The notes under the pieces were generated by a model that saw only the letters and a program-made list of their open reading frames with translations, was not told where the DNA came from and ran no database searches. Source: Butyricimonas paravirosa (GTDB lineage Bacteria; Bacteroidota; Bacteroidia; Bacteroidales; Marinifilaceae). From it: DNA of 64,000 nucleotides. Below, piece by piece: positions 25,799-35,255 of the stretch. The stretch covers positions 1,798,001-1,862,000 of the forward strand of contig NZ_CP043839.1 in NCBI RefSeq assembly GCF_032878955.1, in the 5' to 3' direction. Position 1 is the first letter of the stretch. Each line of letters begins with the position of its first letter. A program made the position numbers and the translations under genes.

Positions 25799-26623
25799 AT
25801 GATTAAAGCTATCATTATTGATCTGGATGGAACCACACTTCCCCGCAACTGGCACCAGATAAGCGAGGGAAACCGAGTTGCACTGGAAGAGGCGGGCCAA
25901 CAAGGCGTGGTTCGCATCCTAGCCACGGGACGTTCCGTGTTCTCTCTCAACAACACGCTACCCGAGGGCCTTCCGGTGGATTATATGGTATTTTCTTCCG
26001 GGGCCGGCATCATGCACTGGGATGACAAAGAGATTCTTCTCACCCGGGAATTATCGGCCGAAGAAACACTAGACATCGCTACCCACCTCTGGAAATACGA
26101 TATAAATTTTACCATACAGCAAAGAATTCCCGACAACCATCATTTTTATTACCGGAATATCTCCTCTCTTCACGAAGATTTCCGACGCCGTATCGAAAAT
26201 TATCCCGGCTTGGGAATCCCTATCTCTTCAATCGACGAGATACAGGGCGGGGCCACTCAATTTCTTGTTATCCTAGACGCACAACAACTTCAACTTCACG
26301 GTGATATTCAACAAAAATTATCAACCTACTCCGTGATCCGTTCCACGTCCCCCATCGACAACCAAGCCATCTGGACCGAAGTTTTCGCTCCCGATGTCAA
26401 TAAAGGTACGTCTTGCCAGTTACTCCTTGATCAGCTAGGTATTCATTACGATGAATGTGCCGGACTCGGGAATGACTATAACGACCTTGATTTTCTCAAA
26501 CGTTGCGGTCACCCGTTCATCGTGTCCAATGCCCCGAAACCACTACGGGATCAATTCGATAACATGCCCGCGGACGAAGATAACGGACTCGCCGTTTTCA
26601 TCCGGCACGCTCTAAACTTGTAA
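25799..26623 (+). CDS. HAD-superfamily Cof-type phosphatase
   Basis: A 274-residue HAD hydrolase of the Cof/HAD-IIB type. Motif I is DLDGTTLPR at 8-16, with both catalytic Asp residues; motif II is ILATGRS, a central C2B cap (about 80-190), the lysine of motif III is in the NKGTSC segment, and motif IV is GLGNDYNDLDFL. Such enzymes dephosphorylate sugar phosphates, FMN or pyridoxal phosphate. Its place directly after a pyridoxal kinase makes a B6 phosphate plausible, but this is inference. The next gene starts 2 bp after its stop. Confidence 0.9.
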   Translation: MIKAIIIDLDGTTLPRNWHQISEGNRVALEEAGQQGVVRILATGRSVFSLNNTLPEGLPVDYMVFSSGAGIMHWDDKEILLTRELSAEETLDIATHLWKYDINFTIQQRIPDNHHFYYRNISSLHEDFRRRIENYPGLGIPISSIDEIQGGATQFLVILDAQQLQLHGDIQQKLSTYSVIRSTSPIDNQAIWTEVFAPDVNKGTSCQLLLDQLGIHYDECAGLGNDYNDLDFLKRCGHPFIVSNAPKPLRDQFDNMPADEDNGLAVFIRHALNL

Positions 26624-26625
26624 AC

Positions 26626-27195
26626 ATGATTTATAAACCGAACTTCTTTGTCATCACCGGGGGACCCGGTGTTGGCAAAACGACCTTACTAGAGGCATTG
26701 GCCAAACAAGGTTTTCCGTATGTTCCCGAAGTAGCCCGGGAGATTATCCGGGAACAAGCCTCCCGAAACGGAGACGCCCTCCCTTGGGTAAATATACCCG
26801 CTTACACCCACCTCATGCTTTCCCGCTCCGTGGAATCCTTCGAACAGCACCAAAAACAGGAATCTGTTCTTTTCTTCGACCGGGGTATCCCCGACACCCT
26901 CGCTTACGTACACCTCACCCATCAATCCCCATCTCCCGAACTCCAACATGCCGTTCAAGATTTCCGCTACAATCCGCAGGTATTCATTCTTCCCCCTTGG
27001 CCCGAGATCTACGAAACCGATTCCGAACGCAAACAAACCTACCAAGAAGCCGTCGAAACCTACGATGTTATGCTCGTCACCTACCAACAACTTGATTACT
27101 CGCCCATAATCGTGCCTAAAGGGACACCAGAAGAGCGAGCAAATTTTGTCATTGATCGTTACAATCAAACGAAGGAGATCTCAGCTGTACGTTGA
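26626..27195 (+). CDS. AAA-type P-loop NTPase (AAA_28 / NadR-like kinase fold)
   Basis: A 189-residue single-domain P-loop protein. Walker A is ITGGPGVGKTTLLEALA at 8-24, then YVPEVAREIIREQ, FFDRGIPDTLAYVHL as the Walker-B/DR segment, and FILPPWPEIYETDSERKQTYQEAVE, the lid region typical of small-molecule kinases. It resembles the NadR ribosylnicotinamide kinase group and uncharacterised AAA_28 proteins. Substrate unknown. Tightly spaced (2 bp) behind the HAD gene, so translationally coupled in the pdxK run. Confidence 0.88.
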   Translation: MIYKPNFFVITGGPGVGKTTLLEALAKQGFPYVPEVAREIIREQASRNGDALPWVNIPAYTHLMLSRSVESFEQHQKQESVLFFDRGIPDTLAYVHLTHQSPSPELQHAVQDFRYNPQVFILPPWPEIYETDSERKQTYQEAVETYDVMLVTYQQLDYSPIIVPKGTPEERANFVIDRYNQTKEISAVR

Positions 27196-27256
27196 AATCG
27201 TACAACTGACACTCTTATAAATATACAATTTAAACGCCCCTCTTTATAAATCAAAA

Positions 27257-27281
27257 AGGTGTGTCGCCAAGCAACACACCT
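27257..27281 (-). terminator. Terminator after pyrF
   Basis: AGGTGTGT (27257-27264) and ACACACCT (27274-27281) form an 8-bp stem; on the minus strand it is followed by TTTTTGA. It also separates the convergent NTPase gene. Confidence 0.8.
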
Positions 27282-27307
27282 CCTACATATAGTTCAATCT
27301 CTTTCTC

Positions 27308-28135
27308 TTAAATCACCCCTTTGGCAGCAAGCAATCCTGCCATCTGTTGTTGCAACTTCACGGCCTCTTCTCTCGCTCTCACGGCAAAATTCTCGGTCTT
27401 ATCCGCAAAAATAATCCCACGAGAAGAATTCACGATCAACCCACAATGGGAGTTCATACCGTATTTTGCGACCTCTTCCAAACTACCACCTTGCGCTCCC
27501 ACTCCCGGAACCAGCAAGAAGTGATTCGGAACGATCTCACGGATACCGCTCAACATTTCCGCTTTCGTGGCCCCCACGACATACATCATGTTCTGGTCAT
27601 TTCCCCACTCCTGAGATTTACGCAAAACCCGTTCATACAATTTCACGCCATTCTCTTCAAAGAATTGGAAATCAAAAGCTCCTTTATTAGAGGTCAATGC
27701 CAACAGGATCACCCATTTGCCCTCGTATTTCAGAAACGGGGTCACGGAATCCTCTCCCATATAAGGAGCCACCGTGATAGAATCAAATTCCATAGTCTCC
27801 AAGAAAGCACGGGCGTACATCTCGGATGTATTTCCAATGTCCCCGCGTTTAGCATCGGCAATCAAGAAGATCTCAGGATATTTTGATTTGATGTATTTCA
27901 CCGTTTTCTCCAACGTGATCCACCCGGAAACACCGTTGCTCTCATAAAATGCGATATTAGGTTTATAGGCAATTGCCACGTCTGCCGTTGCATCCACGAT
28001 AGCTTTATTAAACTCGTACACGGGATCCTCCGCTCCCATCAGGTGTTGAGGTAATTTCTTTATATCTGAATCCAAGCCCACGCAAAGGAAGGACTTTTTA
28101 TTTTTTACCTGTTCAAATAACTCGTTATAAGTCAT
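27308..28135 (-). CDS. pyrF: Orotidine 5'-phosphate decarboxylase, type 2
   Basis: A 275-residue OMP decarboxylase that makes UMP, the last step of de novo pyrimidine synthesis. The type 2 (PyrF/UMP-synthase-like) catalytic signature DAKRGDIGNTSEMYA is present, with the Lys and Asp of the catalytic tetrad, preceded by KPNIAFYESNG. Phosphate loops VPGVGAQGG and VNSSRGI lie near the C-terminus. Length agrees with the type 2 class. It follows prfA across a period-7 spacer of 39 bp. Confidence 0.95.
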   Translation of the reverse strand: MTYNELFEQVKNKKSFLCVGLDSDIKKLPQHLMGAEDPVYEFNKAIVDATADVAIAYKPNIAFYESNGVSGWITLEKTVKYIKSKYPEIFLIADAKRGDIGNTSEMYARAFLETMEFDSITVAPYMGEDSVTPFLKYEGKWVILLALTSNKGAFDFQFFEENGVKLYERVLRKSQEWGNDQNMMYVVGATKAEMLSGIREIVPNHFLLVPGVGAQGGSLEEVAKYGMNSHCGLIVNSSRGIIFADKTENFAVRAREEAVKLQQQMAGLLAAKGVI

Positions 28136-28144
28136 ACCTTCTAA

Positions 28145-28179
28145 CTTTTATCTTTTAGTTTTTAACCTTTATCTTTAAA
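28145..28179 (-). repeat. CTTTTAT heptamer array between prfA and pyrF
   Basis: CTTTTAT, CTTTTAG, TTTTTAA, CCTTTAT, CTTTAAA in exact period 7 (plus-strand reading). It fills most of the 39-bp spacer and covers the prfA stop codon. Confidence 0.75.
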
Positions 28180-29260
28180 ATCCGCTTTCCTTCAATTTTT
28201 CCGTGTTCTCCTCGATCTGCAATTTCTCGATAATCTCGCCCAACTCGCCATCCATAACGGCAGCCAAGTTATAAAGCGTCAGATTGATACGATGATCAGT
28301 CACACGTCCTTGCGGATAATTGTAAGTACGAATCTTGGCAGAACGGTCACCCGTGGAAACCATTGTTTTCCGTTTTGTAGCTATCTCGTCTAAATATTTC
28401 TGATGCTCGATCGCGTAAATACGAGAACGCAACTCGGTCATTGCCTTCGCCAAATTCTTCAACTGCGACTTCTCGTCCTGACAAGTCACCACGATACCCG
28501 TGGGAATATGCGTCAAACGGATAGCGGAATACGTCGTGTTCACGGACTGCCCCCCGGGACCGGAAGAACAGTAAGTATCTTTCCGAATATCTGCCGGATT
28601 CAACACCACATCCACTTCTTCTGCCTCCGGCAGTACAGCCACCGTGGCCGCAGAGGTATGAACCCGTCCTTGAGTCTCTGTTGCCGGAACACGCTGTACT
28701 CGGTGTACTCCCGACTCGTATTTCATAATCCCGTAGACACCGTCACCCGTGATGTTCGCCACGATTTCCTTGTATCCCCCGGAAGTTCCTTCACTGTAAT
28801 TGGTTATTTCTATTTTCCAACGTTTGGACTCGCAAAATTTCGTATACATACGGAACAAATCCCCCGCGAAAAGACTGGCCTCGTCACCCCCAGTTCCGGC
28901 ACGAATTTCAAGAATCACGTTCTTTGAATCCTCCGGATCAGCAGGCACCAACAACATCTTCACCTTCGACTCCAATTCGGGAATCTTGGCATCCAGCTCC
29001 TCGATCTCCATCTCGGCCATCTCTTTCAGCTCCTTATCGGTCTCCGTGTTCAATATTTCCCGTGCCTCATCGTAAGAACTCACCGCACGTTTCAACTCGT
29101 CTCCCGCCTCCACGATCTGTTCCAGATCACGATACTCTTTATTCAACTTCACAAAACGATTCATGTCCTGTATCACCTCCGGGTCGGTTATCAACTGCCC
29201 GATCTCACGGAAACGAATATAAAATGTCTCTAATTTCTCTAATAGGGAATTGTCGCTCAT
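28175..29260 (-). CDS. prfA: Peptide chain release factor 1
   Basis: A 361-residue class I release factor. Domain 3 holds the universal GGQ peptidyl-tRNA hydrolysis motif (SSGPGGQSVNTTYSAIR). The codon-recognition region contains the PAT tripeptide in VQRVPATETQGRVHTS, which marks RF1 (UAA/UAG) rather than RF2 (SPF). The N-terminal helical domain and the C-terminal RTYNYPQGRVTDHRI are as usual. No frameshift site, as expected for RF1. Confidence 0.96.
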   Translation of the reverse strand: MSDNSLLEKLETFYIRFREIGQLITDPEVIQDMNRFVKLNKEYRDLEQIVEAGDELKRAVSSYDEAREILNTETDKELKEMAEMEIEELDAKIPELESKVKMLLVPADPEDSKNVILEIRAGTGGDEASLFAGDLFRMYTKFCESKRWKIEITNYSEGTSGGYKEIVANITGDGVYGIMKYESGVHRVQRVPATETQGRVHTSAATVAVLPEAEEVDVVLNPADIRKDTYCSSGPGGQSVNTTYSAIRLTHIPTGIVVTCQDEKSQLKNLAKAMTELRSRIYAIEHQKYLDEIATKRKTMVSTGDRSAKIRTYNYPQGRVTDHRINLTLYNLAAVMDGELGEIIEKLQIEENTEKLKESGF

Positions 29261-29312
29261 ATATATATCTAAATTATAATCGAACGCGAATTTAATAAAT
29301 TATCCATTGATA

Positions 29313-29687
29313 TTACAAATCTTCGATCAATTGCTCGACAACTTCCTTTAAAGGAGTTAAATGCTTATTGATTACATTCCAGATAATATCATAATCTATA
29401 TTTGCATATTCATGCGAAATAATATTGCGTAACCCGATGACCTTTAACCAAGGAATTTGTGGATACCTCCCCAATAACGTTCCATGGGTTTTGTCCTCGA
29501 TCGACTTGATCGTTTCACCAATCACTTGTAAACGCATGACACAAGAATCCATCACCGTCACCCCCCACGAAGTCCGTAAAAAATCAGACACACTATGAAA
29601 CTCCACACTTCGCTCCCGTATGACATTTATTGAATCCAGTATCTGTTTCAACTTATCTATAATCTCTTCCTTAAGCGTAGAGTCCAT
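29313..29687 (-). CDS. hepT: HepT-like ribonuclease toxin (DUF86)
   Basis: A 124-residue all-helical HEPN protein. The RX4HXY catalytic motif is present as RNIISHEY, after GLRN, with the helix that follows (ANIDYDIIWNVINKH). HepT cuts RNA and is silenced by its cognate MntA nucleotidyltransferase, which AMPylates the Tyr of the motif. The start ATG lies inside the end of mntA (17-bp overlap), so the two are translationally coupled, antitoxin first. Confidence 0.88.
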   Translation of the reverse strand: MDSTLKEEIIDKLKQILDSINVIRERSVEFHSVSDFLRTSWGVTVMDSCVMRLQVIGETIKSIEDKTHGTLLGRYPQIPWLKVIGLRNIISHEYANIDYDIIWNVINKHLTPLKEVVEQLIEDL

Positions 29688-29964
29688 CTTTTTCGATTCT
29701 TTTTATTAACAATTCCCGAAGTCCCTCACGCAGGCGCAACAAATCAACCTTACAGCCACAGATTTGTTGAAGAGCATCCCGAATATCATGCATAGTATAA
29801 AAATCAGGCTCTTCCAACTCGACAAAAACATCCAAGTCACTATCATCCCGATGTTCTCCACGAGCCACAGAACCAAAGATTCCGATAGAACGAATGCCAT
29901 ATTTTGCAGCAAACTTTTCTTTAAACAGTCGTAAATCTGCCAAATATTCTTCTTTTGTCTTCAT
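29671..29964 (-). CDS. mntA: MntA-like nucleotidyltransferase antitoxin
   Basis: A 97-residue minimal nucleotidyltransferase. The GSX10DXD signature is visible as GSVARGEHRDDSDLDVFV, with a second acidic residue expected downstream in the VDLL strand (CGCKVDLL). It AMPylates and neutralises HepT. The frame is open 28 codons further upstream, but the -7 box at 29991-29998 lies in that stretch, so the ATG at 29964 is used. Stand-alone TA module between prfA and the metalloprotease locus. Confidence 0.88.
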   Translation of the reverse strand: MKTKEEYLADLRLFKEKFAAKYGIRSIGIFGSVARGEHRDDSDLDVFVELEEPDFYTMHDIRDALQQICGCKVDLLRLREGLRELLIKRIEKDGLYA

Positions 29965-29990
29965 ATATTGCCTTTTCCTATTCGTTTTTA

Positions 29991-29998
29991 CAAAGATA
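29991..29998 (-). promoter_or_regulatory. -7 box of the mntA-hepT module
   Basis: TATCTTTG on the minus strand, 26 bp before the chosen mntA ATG. It decides that start. Confidence 0.55.
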
Positions 29999-30055
29999 TG
30001 AAAAACAATCAAATATCCATCATTCATTTTTACATACGACAAAGACAAAGAAGAA

Positions 30056-30080
30056 GGGCAGCTCGATAAACGAACTGCCC
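30056..30080 (-). terminator. Terminator closing the SusCD/thioredoxin/metalloprotease operon
   Basis: GGGCAG and CTGCCC arms with inner TCG/CGA pairs and one mismatch. On the minus strand the stem is followed by a T-rich tract (TTCTTCTTTG). Confidence 0.65.
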
Positions 30081-30129
30081 CAGATCAATTTCAGACGTCA
30101 TACTCTGAACACAAACTAGAAAACATACA

Positions 30130-32766
30130 CTATAGTTTGTCCTTCAACGCGTTGTTTAATTTGATAAGAAGAGACTGATAATGTACTTTCGCGTTTCCGG
30201 ACATTCCTCCTATTTTACTTCTTAATAAATTCCGGGATTTCACGGCCATATCCTGCAAATAGGCCTTAGAATCGTCAATTGCCGTCGTGGCAACCGTTCT
30301 CTGCCAACCGTAACCGGGAGTTCCGAACTGATCGGCCACCATGTTTGAGGCCACGTATCCCCGGCCATATTCTTCATCAACCGCACGGAACTGGTCGGCA
30401 AAACGACTGATCAAACCACTCTCATCCAACCCGTAAGCCACGATCTCGTCAACAGAAGGTACAAAACCAAAAGGAGAGGCGCTTTTCTTGGCACCACCAT
30501 CATTCAATGATGCACAAACCATATCCACCATCGTGTTTTGCAAAATCTTGTCTCCCTCTGTCAATACCTTCCCTTGTAACAAGTTACTCCACGTGCCATT
30601 ATACAAGTCCGTCATAAACTCATTAATCGAGTAAGGAGAGGATGCCACGTGAGAAGAAAGAATCACGTTACCGATCAATCCCTGAATATCCCCGGCCACT
30701 CTACTCCGAACAATTGCACTCCCGTCAACACTTAACGGGAAGTGAGCCTTCAATTCCGCATTATTCAACCAATCCATGGATTTAAACTGTTTCAACACCC
30801 ACGCCATAGATGCTTTCTGACGAGCTTTCGGCACAGCCTCATAACGCTTACCCGGAGTACCTTCTTTCACTTCTGTCAGATAGATTCCCCCGATATTATA
30901 CATCACGTTCTTCAGATAACGATAATATTGTGTCATAATCTGACCATACAGGGCCTGACGATGAGAATAATCCGGATCATCATTAATCCATCCTTGCAAG
31001 TTGGAAAGAATATACTTCAGATTCTTCACGCCATACTCGCTGGCCTTCATCGGGTCATCACCCAAATCTTCCTCGATAGCACTCGGGTCATAACGGCTTT
31101 GTATCTGTTGGCGACCATAACGATAAATCGGGTCTCCCGCATGTTCGTCCACCCATTGTTCCACGATAGGTTGTTCCTCCCACTCGTCTCTCGTTCCGGG
31201 AATATATTGATAATTCCATTTAATCAAGAACTCGTCATAAACACCTAAATTCGGGGGAGTCAATTTCACACCCTTATCCCCGGGTTGCGCCACGTAATTG
31301 AAACGAGCGTAATCCATAATACAAGGTGTCGTCCCATATTTTTGAGTAAACGATGCAGAACGCAACGAATCAACCGGGAAAGCTGCCGAAGAGGCCATGT
31401 TGTGCATGAATCCCAAGCAATGCCCTACTTCGTGTGCCACCACGTAGATCAAAGAGGCTTTCACCACGTCATCCGGCAATTTCTTGCCTCTCACGGAAGG
31501 ATCAAGTTGGGCGGTCTGCACGAAACGCCAGTTATTGATCAACTGGATGATATTACCGTAAACCAACACGGAGGCATTAATAATCTCACCCGTCGTCGGG
31601 TCTGTCCAAGAGGGTCCCATTGCATTAGCCGTGGAATTAGCCACGTAACGAATACAGGAATATTTCAAGTTATCCGGGTCAAAATCGGGATCATCCTTCG
31701 GGAAATCCTTCGCAACCATCACGTTTTTAAAACCGATTTTCTCGAAAGCGGCGTTCCAGGTAGTCACCGCCTGACGAATCGGTTCTTTCCACAATTCCGG
31801 GAAAGCGTCATCCACGTAAAACACAATCTGTTTCACGGGCTCCACCAGCTCGCCCCGTTTGTAAGCCTCCACGTCCTTCGGTTCCAATCTCCAGCGATGA
31901 GCCACGGAATAATTCCCGATTTCATCCTCCTTCGTGATAGAAAGACGGGTTTTCGTACTGTTGAAAATCCCCACGCGGGAATCCGAGATTCGGGGAATCA
32001 TCTTATCTTCCGGCAAAAGCAAGATCGAACGGGTCACCGTGGCCGTGAAAGGATAATCATCCATCAATTTCATCATACCCATCACGCTCAACGACACCCC
32101 GTAAGACATCACCGTCTTCACGCTCAGGTTATCATCGAAAGCCTTGATCTCGTCCAAGTAAGATGCCTCTTTTTTAAAAGAAGAAGAGATTTTCACCATT
32201 CCCCCCATCATGGCATCCGCGAAAAAACTCAAATCTTTCACGTTTGTTGTGAACAGCGTGGTCATGTCAATCACCACGGCCGTACTGTCCGGGTTATACG
32301 CCTTGACGTCATAGGCATACAGGATCGGGTCTCCATACACGTTATTCATCGCCTTTTGCAAATTATCGGTCGTCACGCCCGTTGACACGTAACGCAGAAA
32401 AATAGAACTGTCCCGTTTCGTGAATTTCAGATGCAAGGGATTATTCGCCTTGTAACCGATGTCACAAAATTCCGGAGAAGTCACGTTCGTCACGGTTGAC
32501 GCCAGTAATATCTCACGATCCATGTACTTCAAGGGTATCTCGAAATACAATTTACTGCCTACTTTATGCAACGTGATAAAATCACTTTTTGAAGTCTCCA
32601 CGTTCTTCCCCTTCAATAACTTCTCGTAAGGACTTACTTTCTTAGGGGCCGGCAGAGTTGCCGTGGCGGTTCCTTTTTTCTTTTTCTTCTTACTCGCCGC
32701 ATACAGGTCTGACGACAACGGCATGACAATAATCATTGCCAACAATACAATCATCCATTTTTTCAT
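30130..32766 (-). CDS. Secreted zinc-dependent metalloprotease (DUF5117/DUF5118/DUF4953 type)
   Basis: An 878-residue exported protease. The signal peptide MKKWMIVLLAMIIVMPLSSD is followed by a Lys-rich stretch, then DUF5118-like (about 45-90), DUF5117-like (about 90-290) and a DUF4953-type metzincin-like domain with AHEVGHCLGFMHNM at about residue 443-456, whose His residues and Glu bind zinc and catalyse. The frame also allows an ATG ten codons upstream (32796). The family is large and secreted in Bacteroidota, often near SusC/SusD genes. It is the last gene of the locus. Predicted job: cutting proteins or peptides in the periplasm or at the surface. Substrate unknown. Confidence 0.9.
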   Translation of the reverse strand: MKKWMIVLLAMIIVMPLSSDLYAASKKKKKKGTATATLPAPKKVSPYEKLLKGKNVETSKSDFITLHKVGSKLYFEIPLKYMDREILLASTVTNVTSPEFCDIGYKANNPLHLKFTKRDSSIFLRYVSTGVTTDNLQKAMNNVYGDPILYAYDVKAYNPDSTAVVIDMTTLFTTNVKDLSFFADAMMGGMVKISSSFKKEASYLDEIKAFDDNLSVKTVMSYGVSLSVMGMMKLMDDYPFTATVTRSILLLPEDKMIPRISDSRVGIFNSTKTRLSITKEDEIGNYSVAHRWRLEPKDVEAYKRGELVEPVKQIVFYVDDAFPELWKEPIRQAVTTWNAAFEKIGFKNVMVAKDFPKDDPDFDPDNLKYSCIRYVANSTANAMGPSWTDPTTGEIINASVLVYGNIIQLINNWRFVQTAQLDPSVRGKKLPDDVVKASLIYVVAHEVGHCLGFMHNMASSAAFPVDSLRSASFTQKYGTTPCIMDYARFNYVAQPGDKGVKLTPPNLGVYDEFLIKWNYQYIPGTRDEWEEQPIVEQWVDEHAGDPIYRYGRQQIQSRYDPSAIEEDLGDDPMKASEYGVKNLKYILSNLQGWINDDPDYSHRQALYGQIMTQYYRYLKNVMYNIGGIYLTEVKEGTPGKRYEAVPKARQKASMAWVLKQFKSMDWLNNAELKAHFPLSVDGSAIVRSRVAGDIQGLIGNVILSSHVASSPYSINEFMTDLYNGTWSNLLQGKVLTEGDKILQNTMVDMVCASLNDGGAKKSASPFGFVPSVDEIVAYGLDESGLISRFADQFRAVDEEYGRGYVASNMVADQFGTPGYGWQRTVATTAIDDSKAYLQDMAVKSRNLLRSKIGGMSGNAKVHYQSLLIKLNNALKDKL

Positions 32767-32859
32767 ACATACTGTTTTAAATAATTCGTGTTTCATAAAA
32801 CACCTTTTTCTTGTTATAGACTAAAAAAGTCAAAACGGTTGACAAGAAGAGTCTCTTTT

Positions 32860-33975
32860 TCAATTAAAAAAAGACGCCATTTTTTCCTTCAATGCCTCAC
32901 CTCTCAAGTCCATGGCCACGATCCGACCTTCTTTATCCAACAAATACATTTTCGGAATTCCCGTCACGTTGTAAATCTTCGCCACCGGACATTCCCATCC
33001 CTTTAAAGAAGAGACGTGTATCCAAGGTAAATCGTGCTTTTCAATGGCATTCACCCACGCATCTTTCTTGTTGTCCAATGACACACCATATATCTCGAAC
33101 CCTTTGTCCTTATATTGCTCATAGACCGCTTTCACATTCGGCACTTCCGCCAAACACGGCCCACACCAAGATGCCCAGAAATCTAACAGCACATACTTGC
33201 CTCTCAATGAAGATAACTTAACATGTTTTCCATCCGGAGCCATCAAATCAATATCGGGAGCAATGCCACCCACGTTGATCGAGCGCAAACTTGTCATTTT
33301 TTCCTTAAGCAACTGTCCCGGATAGGATGCTTTCACTTCCGGGGTCAGATTGTTATAGTAGCGCTCCACGTCTTCAAAAGGATATTCCCTAGCAATGAAG
33401 TCCCCGATCACATACGTAATCGCCAAGCTATTACTGTTCGAATCCACGAAATTCTTAATCCTTTCATCAACCGCTCTTTTCATCATCTCCACCGCTTTAT
33501 ACGTGGAATCCAGTTTCACGGAATCATCTTTTACCTGTACCATGGCAAACATACCCCCCAATCCGACCATACTTTTACTCATTGAAAGTCCCCGAGCCAT
33601 CTCTAAAACTTTCTGCTCGTGACTTCCCTGGATTGCCATTTTGTAAGCATCAATCTTGTCTCCATTTTTATTCGTCATCTGGGTAGCCACAACCTCGATC
33701 GGTTCCCCATCCAACAAAATCTCCTGCTCATTTTTCTCAAGTGCAAGTAAATATTTCTCAACCTGCGGAATATCCCCCGTCATTTTAAACTGATTATCTT
33801 TCACAACTGCGGAATCTATAATCTGGAATTGCTTTTCCCTAGTTTCCTTTTTCAGATACACGACCTTTCCATTTCCATTCTCCCATGTTCCCGAAATCGT
33901 GTAAGTCTTTTTTTGGTCACATCCCATAACTAGTAAAATAATGGCACATAACCCATAACATACATTTTTTATCAT
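32860..33975 (-). CDS. TlpA-type thioredoxin lipoprotein with DUF4369 domain
   Basis: A 371-residue lipoprotein; lipobox LVMGC puts the lipidated Cys at residue 19. Residues 24-110 form a DUF4369 domain (beta-sandwich, starting YTISGTWENG), then a helical linker. An AhpC/TSA-thioredoxin domain (about 235-371) has W-A-S-WCGPC (C271, C274) and the cis-Pro in VTGIPKMYLLD. Family members reduce disulfides on the periplasmic side of a membrane. Same strand as and 23 bp from its neighbour; three thioredoxin-fold genes in a row point to a reducing task for the imported substrate. Confidence 0.92.
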   Translation of the reverse strand: MIKNVCYGLCAIILLVMGCDQKKTYTISGTWENGNGKVVYLKKETREKQFQIIDSAVVKDNQFKMTGDIPQVEKYLLALEKNEQEILLDGEPIEVVATQMTNKNGDKIDAYKMAIQGSHEQKVLEMARGLSMSKSMVGLGGMFAMVQVKDDSVKLDSTYKAVEMMKRAVDERIKNFVDSNSNSLAITYVIGDFIAREYPFEDVERYYNNLTPEVKASYPGQLLKEKMTSLRSINVGGIAPDIDLMAPDGKHVKLSSLRGKYVLLDFWASWCGPCLAEVPNVKAVYEQYKDKGFEIYGVSLDNKKDAWVNAIEKHDLPWIHVSSLKGWECPVAKIYNVTGIPKMYLLDKEGRIVAMDLRGEALKEKMASFFN

Positions 33976-33998
33976 ACTTCTATCTTTTTAATATAACA

Positions 33999-35237
33999 TC
34001 ATTTCTTGTCCTTATCCGCCCCAAATAATTTTCTCATGGCAGCTTTCTTTTCCTCTTCCAACTGTTCGTATTTCTTCCGGGCATCCACGGCCTTATCCTT
34101 TCGTCCAAGTCTCGTGTAAAGCGTGGCGATCAAATCATAATAATTCTGTTTCACCAGATCACTCTTCACTTGATCTTCTTTCTCCTGTTGTTTGCCGATC
34201 ACGTCCAATATGGAATTCAAAACTTTTTTATCCTTGGTTCGTTCCGTGATATACATATAGGTATCTCCCCGAAAATCATTCTCGTAATTCAATAAATTCA
34301 AATCATCGGCAAACATGATCCAACTATACATACCCTCCACGTCTCCAGCCAAACGACAATCATTAATTCTCAACTTACACAAGAGCATTGGAAAACGTTT
34401 TACGGTATTCTGAATCAACATACCCCGGAGAATATCTGCTTTCTCTGCCATCATTTTCAACGTGTCAGGATCAGTCGTACTCGTGGTGACTCTTATAATT
34501 TCCTTCACGGCTCTCCCCATTCCATCTGCTAACTGACGTTCCAAATCGTAACGATTTACATCCATACGATACTGGTATTTCTCAATCTCCTTGAAAACAT
34601 ATTGATAGGCTTCCGAATAAGGATCAGTAATATATTTTCCCACTAGATTCCAAATCTCTTTATCCTTTAGTTTCTCCATCGGGATCGTCGCAATAAATTC
34701 AGAAATAATCGTTGGGATATTCTCTCTTTTAAAAGCCCCGTTCAATGCTGCCACGTAATCACGAATCGTTTCAAAATCACGAACTCCAGCCTCGTACTTT
34801 TTCTGCAAGGCCGGTAATGATTTCCCCTCCATTCCCGCTTTCATTCCGGCAATCAAGTTCTCCGCCTTTTGGTAACCAGCCATTTGATGCACAACATTTC
34901 CATCACCATCAAGTAATAATAAAGTCGGAAAACCAATGATATACTCCTTGTATTTTTCACGTAACATTTTCCCATCACCTTTCTCCATATCATACTTCAC
35001 GTTCACGAAATGGGCATTGAAAAAATCACCCACCTGTTTCTGCGGGAAAACATCCTGCGCCAACCCTTTACAAGGGCCGCACCACACCGTGTAACAATCC
35101 ATGAATATCAGCTGATTTTGCTCTTTCGCTCGCTGTAAAACCTTGCTCCACGGTTCATTATCCATGAACTCGATACCCTGTCCGAAAACGCCGTTTCCTA
35201 ACACCACAAGCATACAAATGATTAACAATCTTTTCAT
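33999..35237 (-). CDS. Exported thioredoxin-fold protein, copy 2
   Basis: A 412-residue exported protein: signal peptide ending FGQ (about 20), thioredoxin domain with CYTVWCGPCKGLAQ (C53, C56; extra C48), cis-Pro in IGFPTLLLLDGDG, and a long helical C-terminal region (about 150-412) rich in TPR-like helices. Residues 19-80 and the helical tail parallel the next gene upstream closely, so the pair is a tandem duplication. Likely a periplasmic disulfide reductase or holdase for the SusCD locus (inference). Confidence 0.88.
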   Translation of the reverse strand: MKRLLIICMLVVLGNGVFGQGIEFMDNEPWSKVLQRAKEQNQLIFMDCYTVWCGPCKGLAQDVFPQKQVGDFFNAHFVNVKYDMEKGDGKMLREKYKEYIIGFPTLLLLDGDGNVVHQMAGYQKAENLIAGMKAGMEGKSLPALQKKYEAGVRDFETIRDYVAALNGAFKRENIPTIISEFIATIPMEKLKDKEIWNLVGKYITDPYSEAYQYVFKEIEKYQYRMDVNRYDLERQLADGMGRAVKEIIRVTTSTTDPDTLKMMAEKADILRGMLIQNTVKRFPMLLCKLRINDCRLAGDVEGMYSWIMFADDLNLLNYENDFRGDTYMYITERTKDKKVLNSILDVIGKQQEKEDQVKSDLVKQNYYDLIATLYTRLGRKDKAVDARKKYEQLEEEKKAAMRKLFGADKDKK

Positions 35238-35255
35238 ACAATACCATTTTTCGTG

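Noticed and set aside
31285..32385. Long open frame opposite the metalloprotease gene
   Set aside because: His/Arg-rich shadow translation; the opposite strand encodes a motif-bearing protease.
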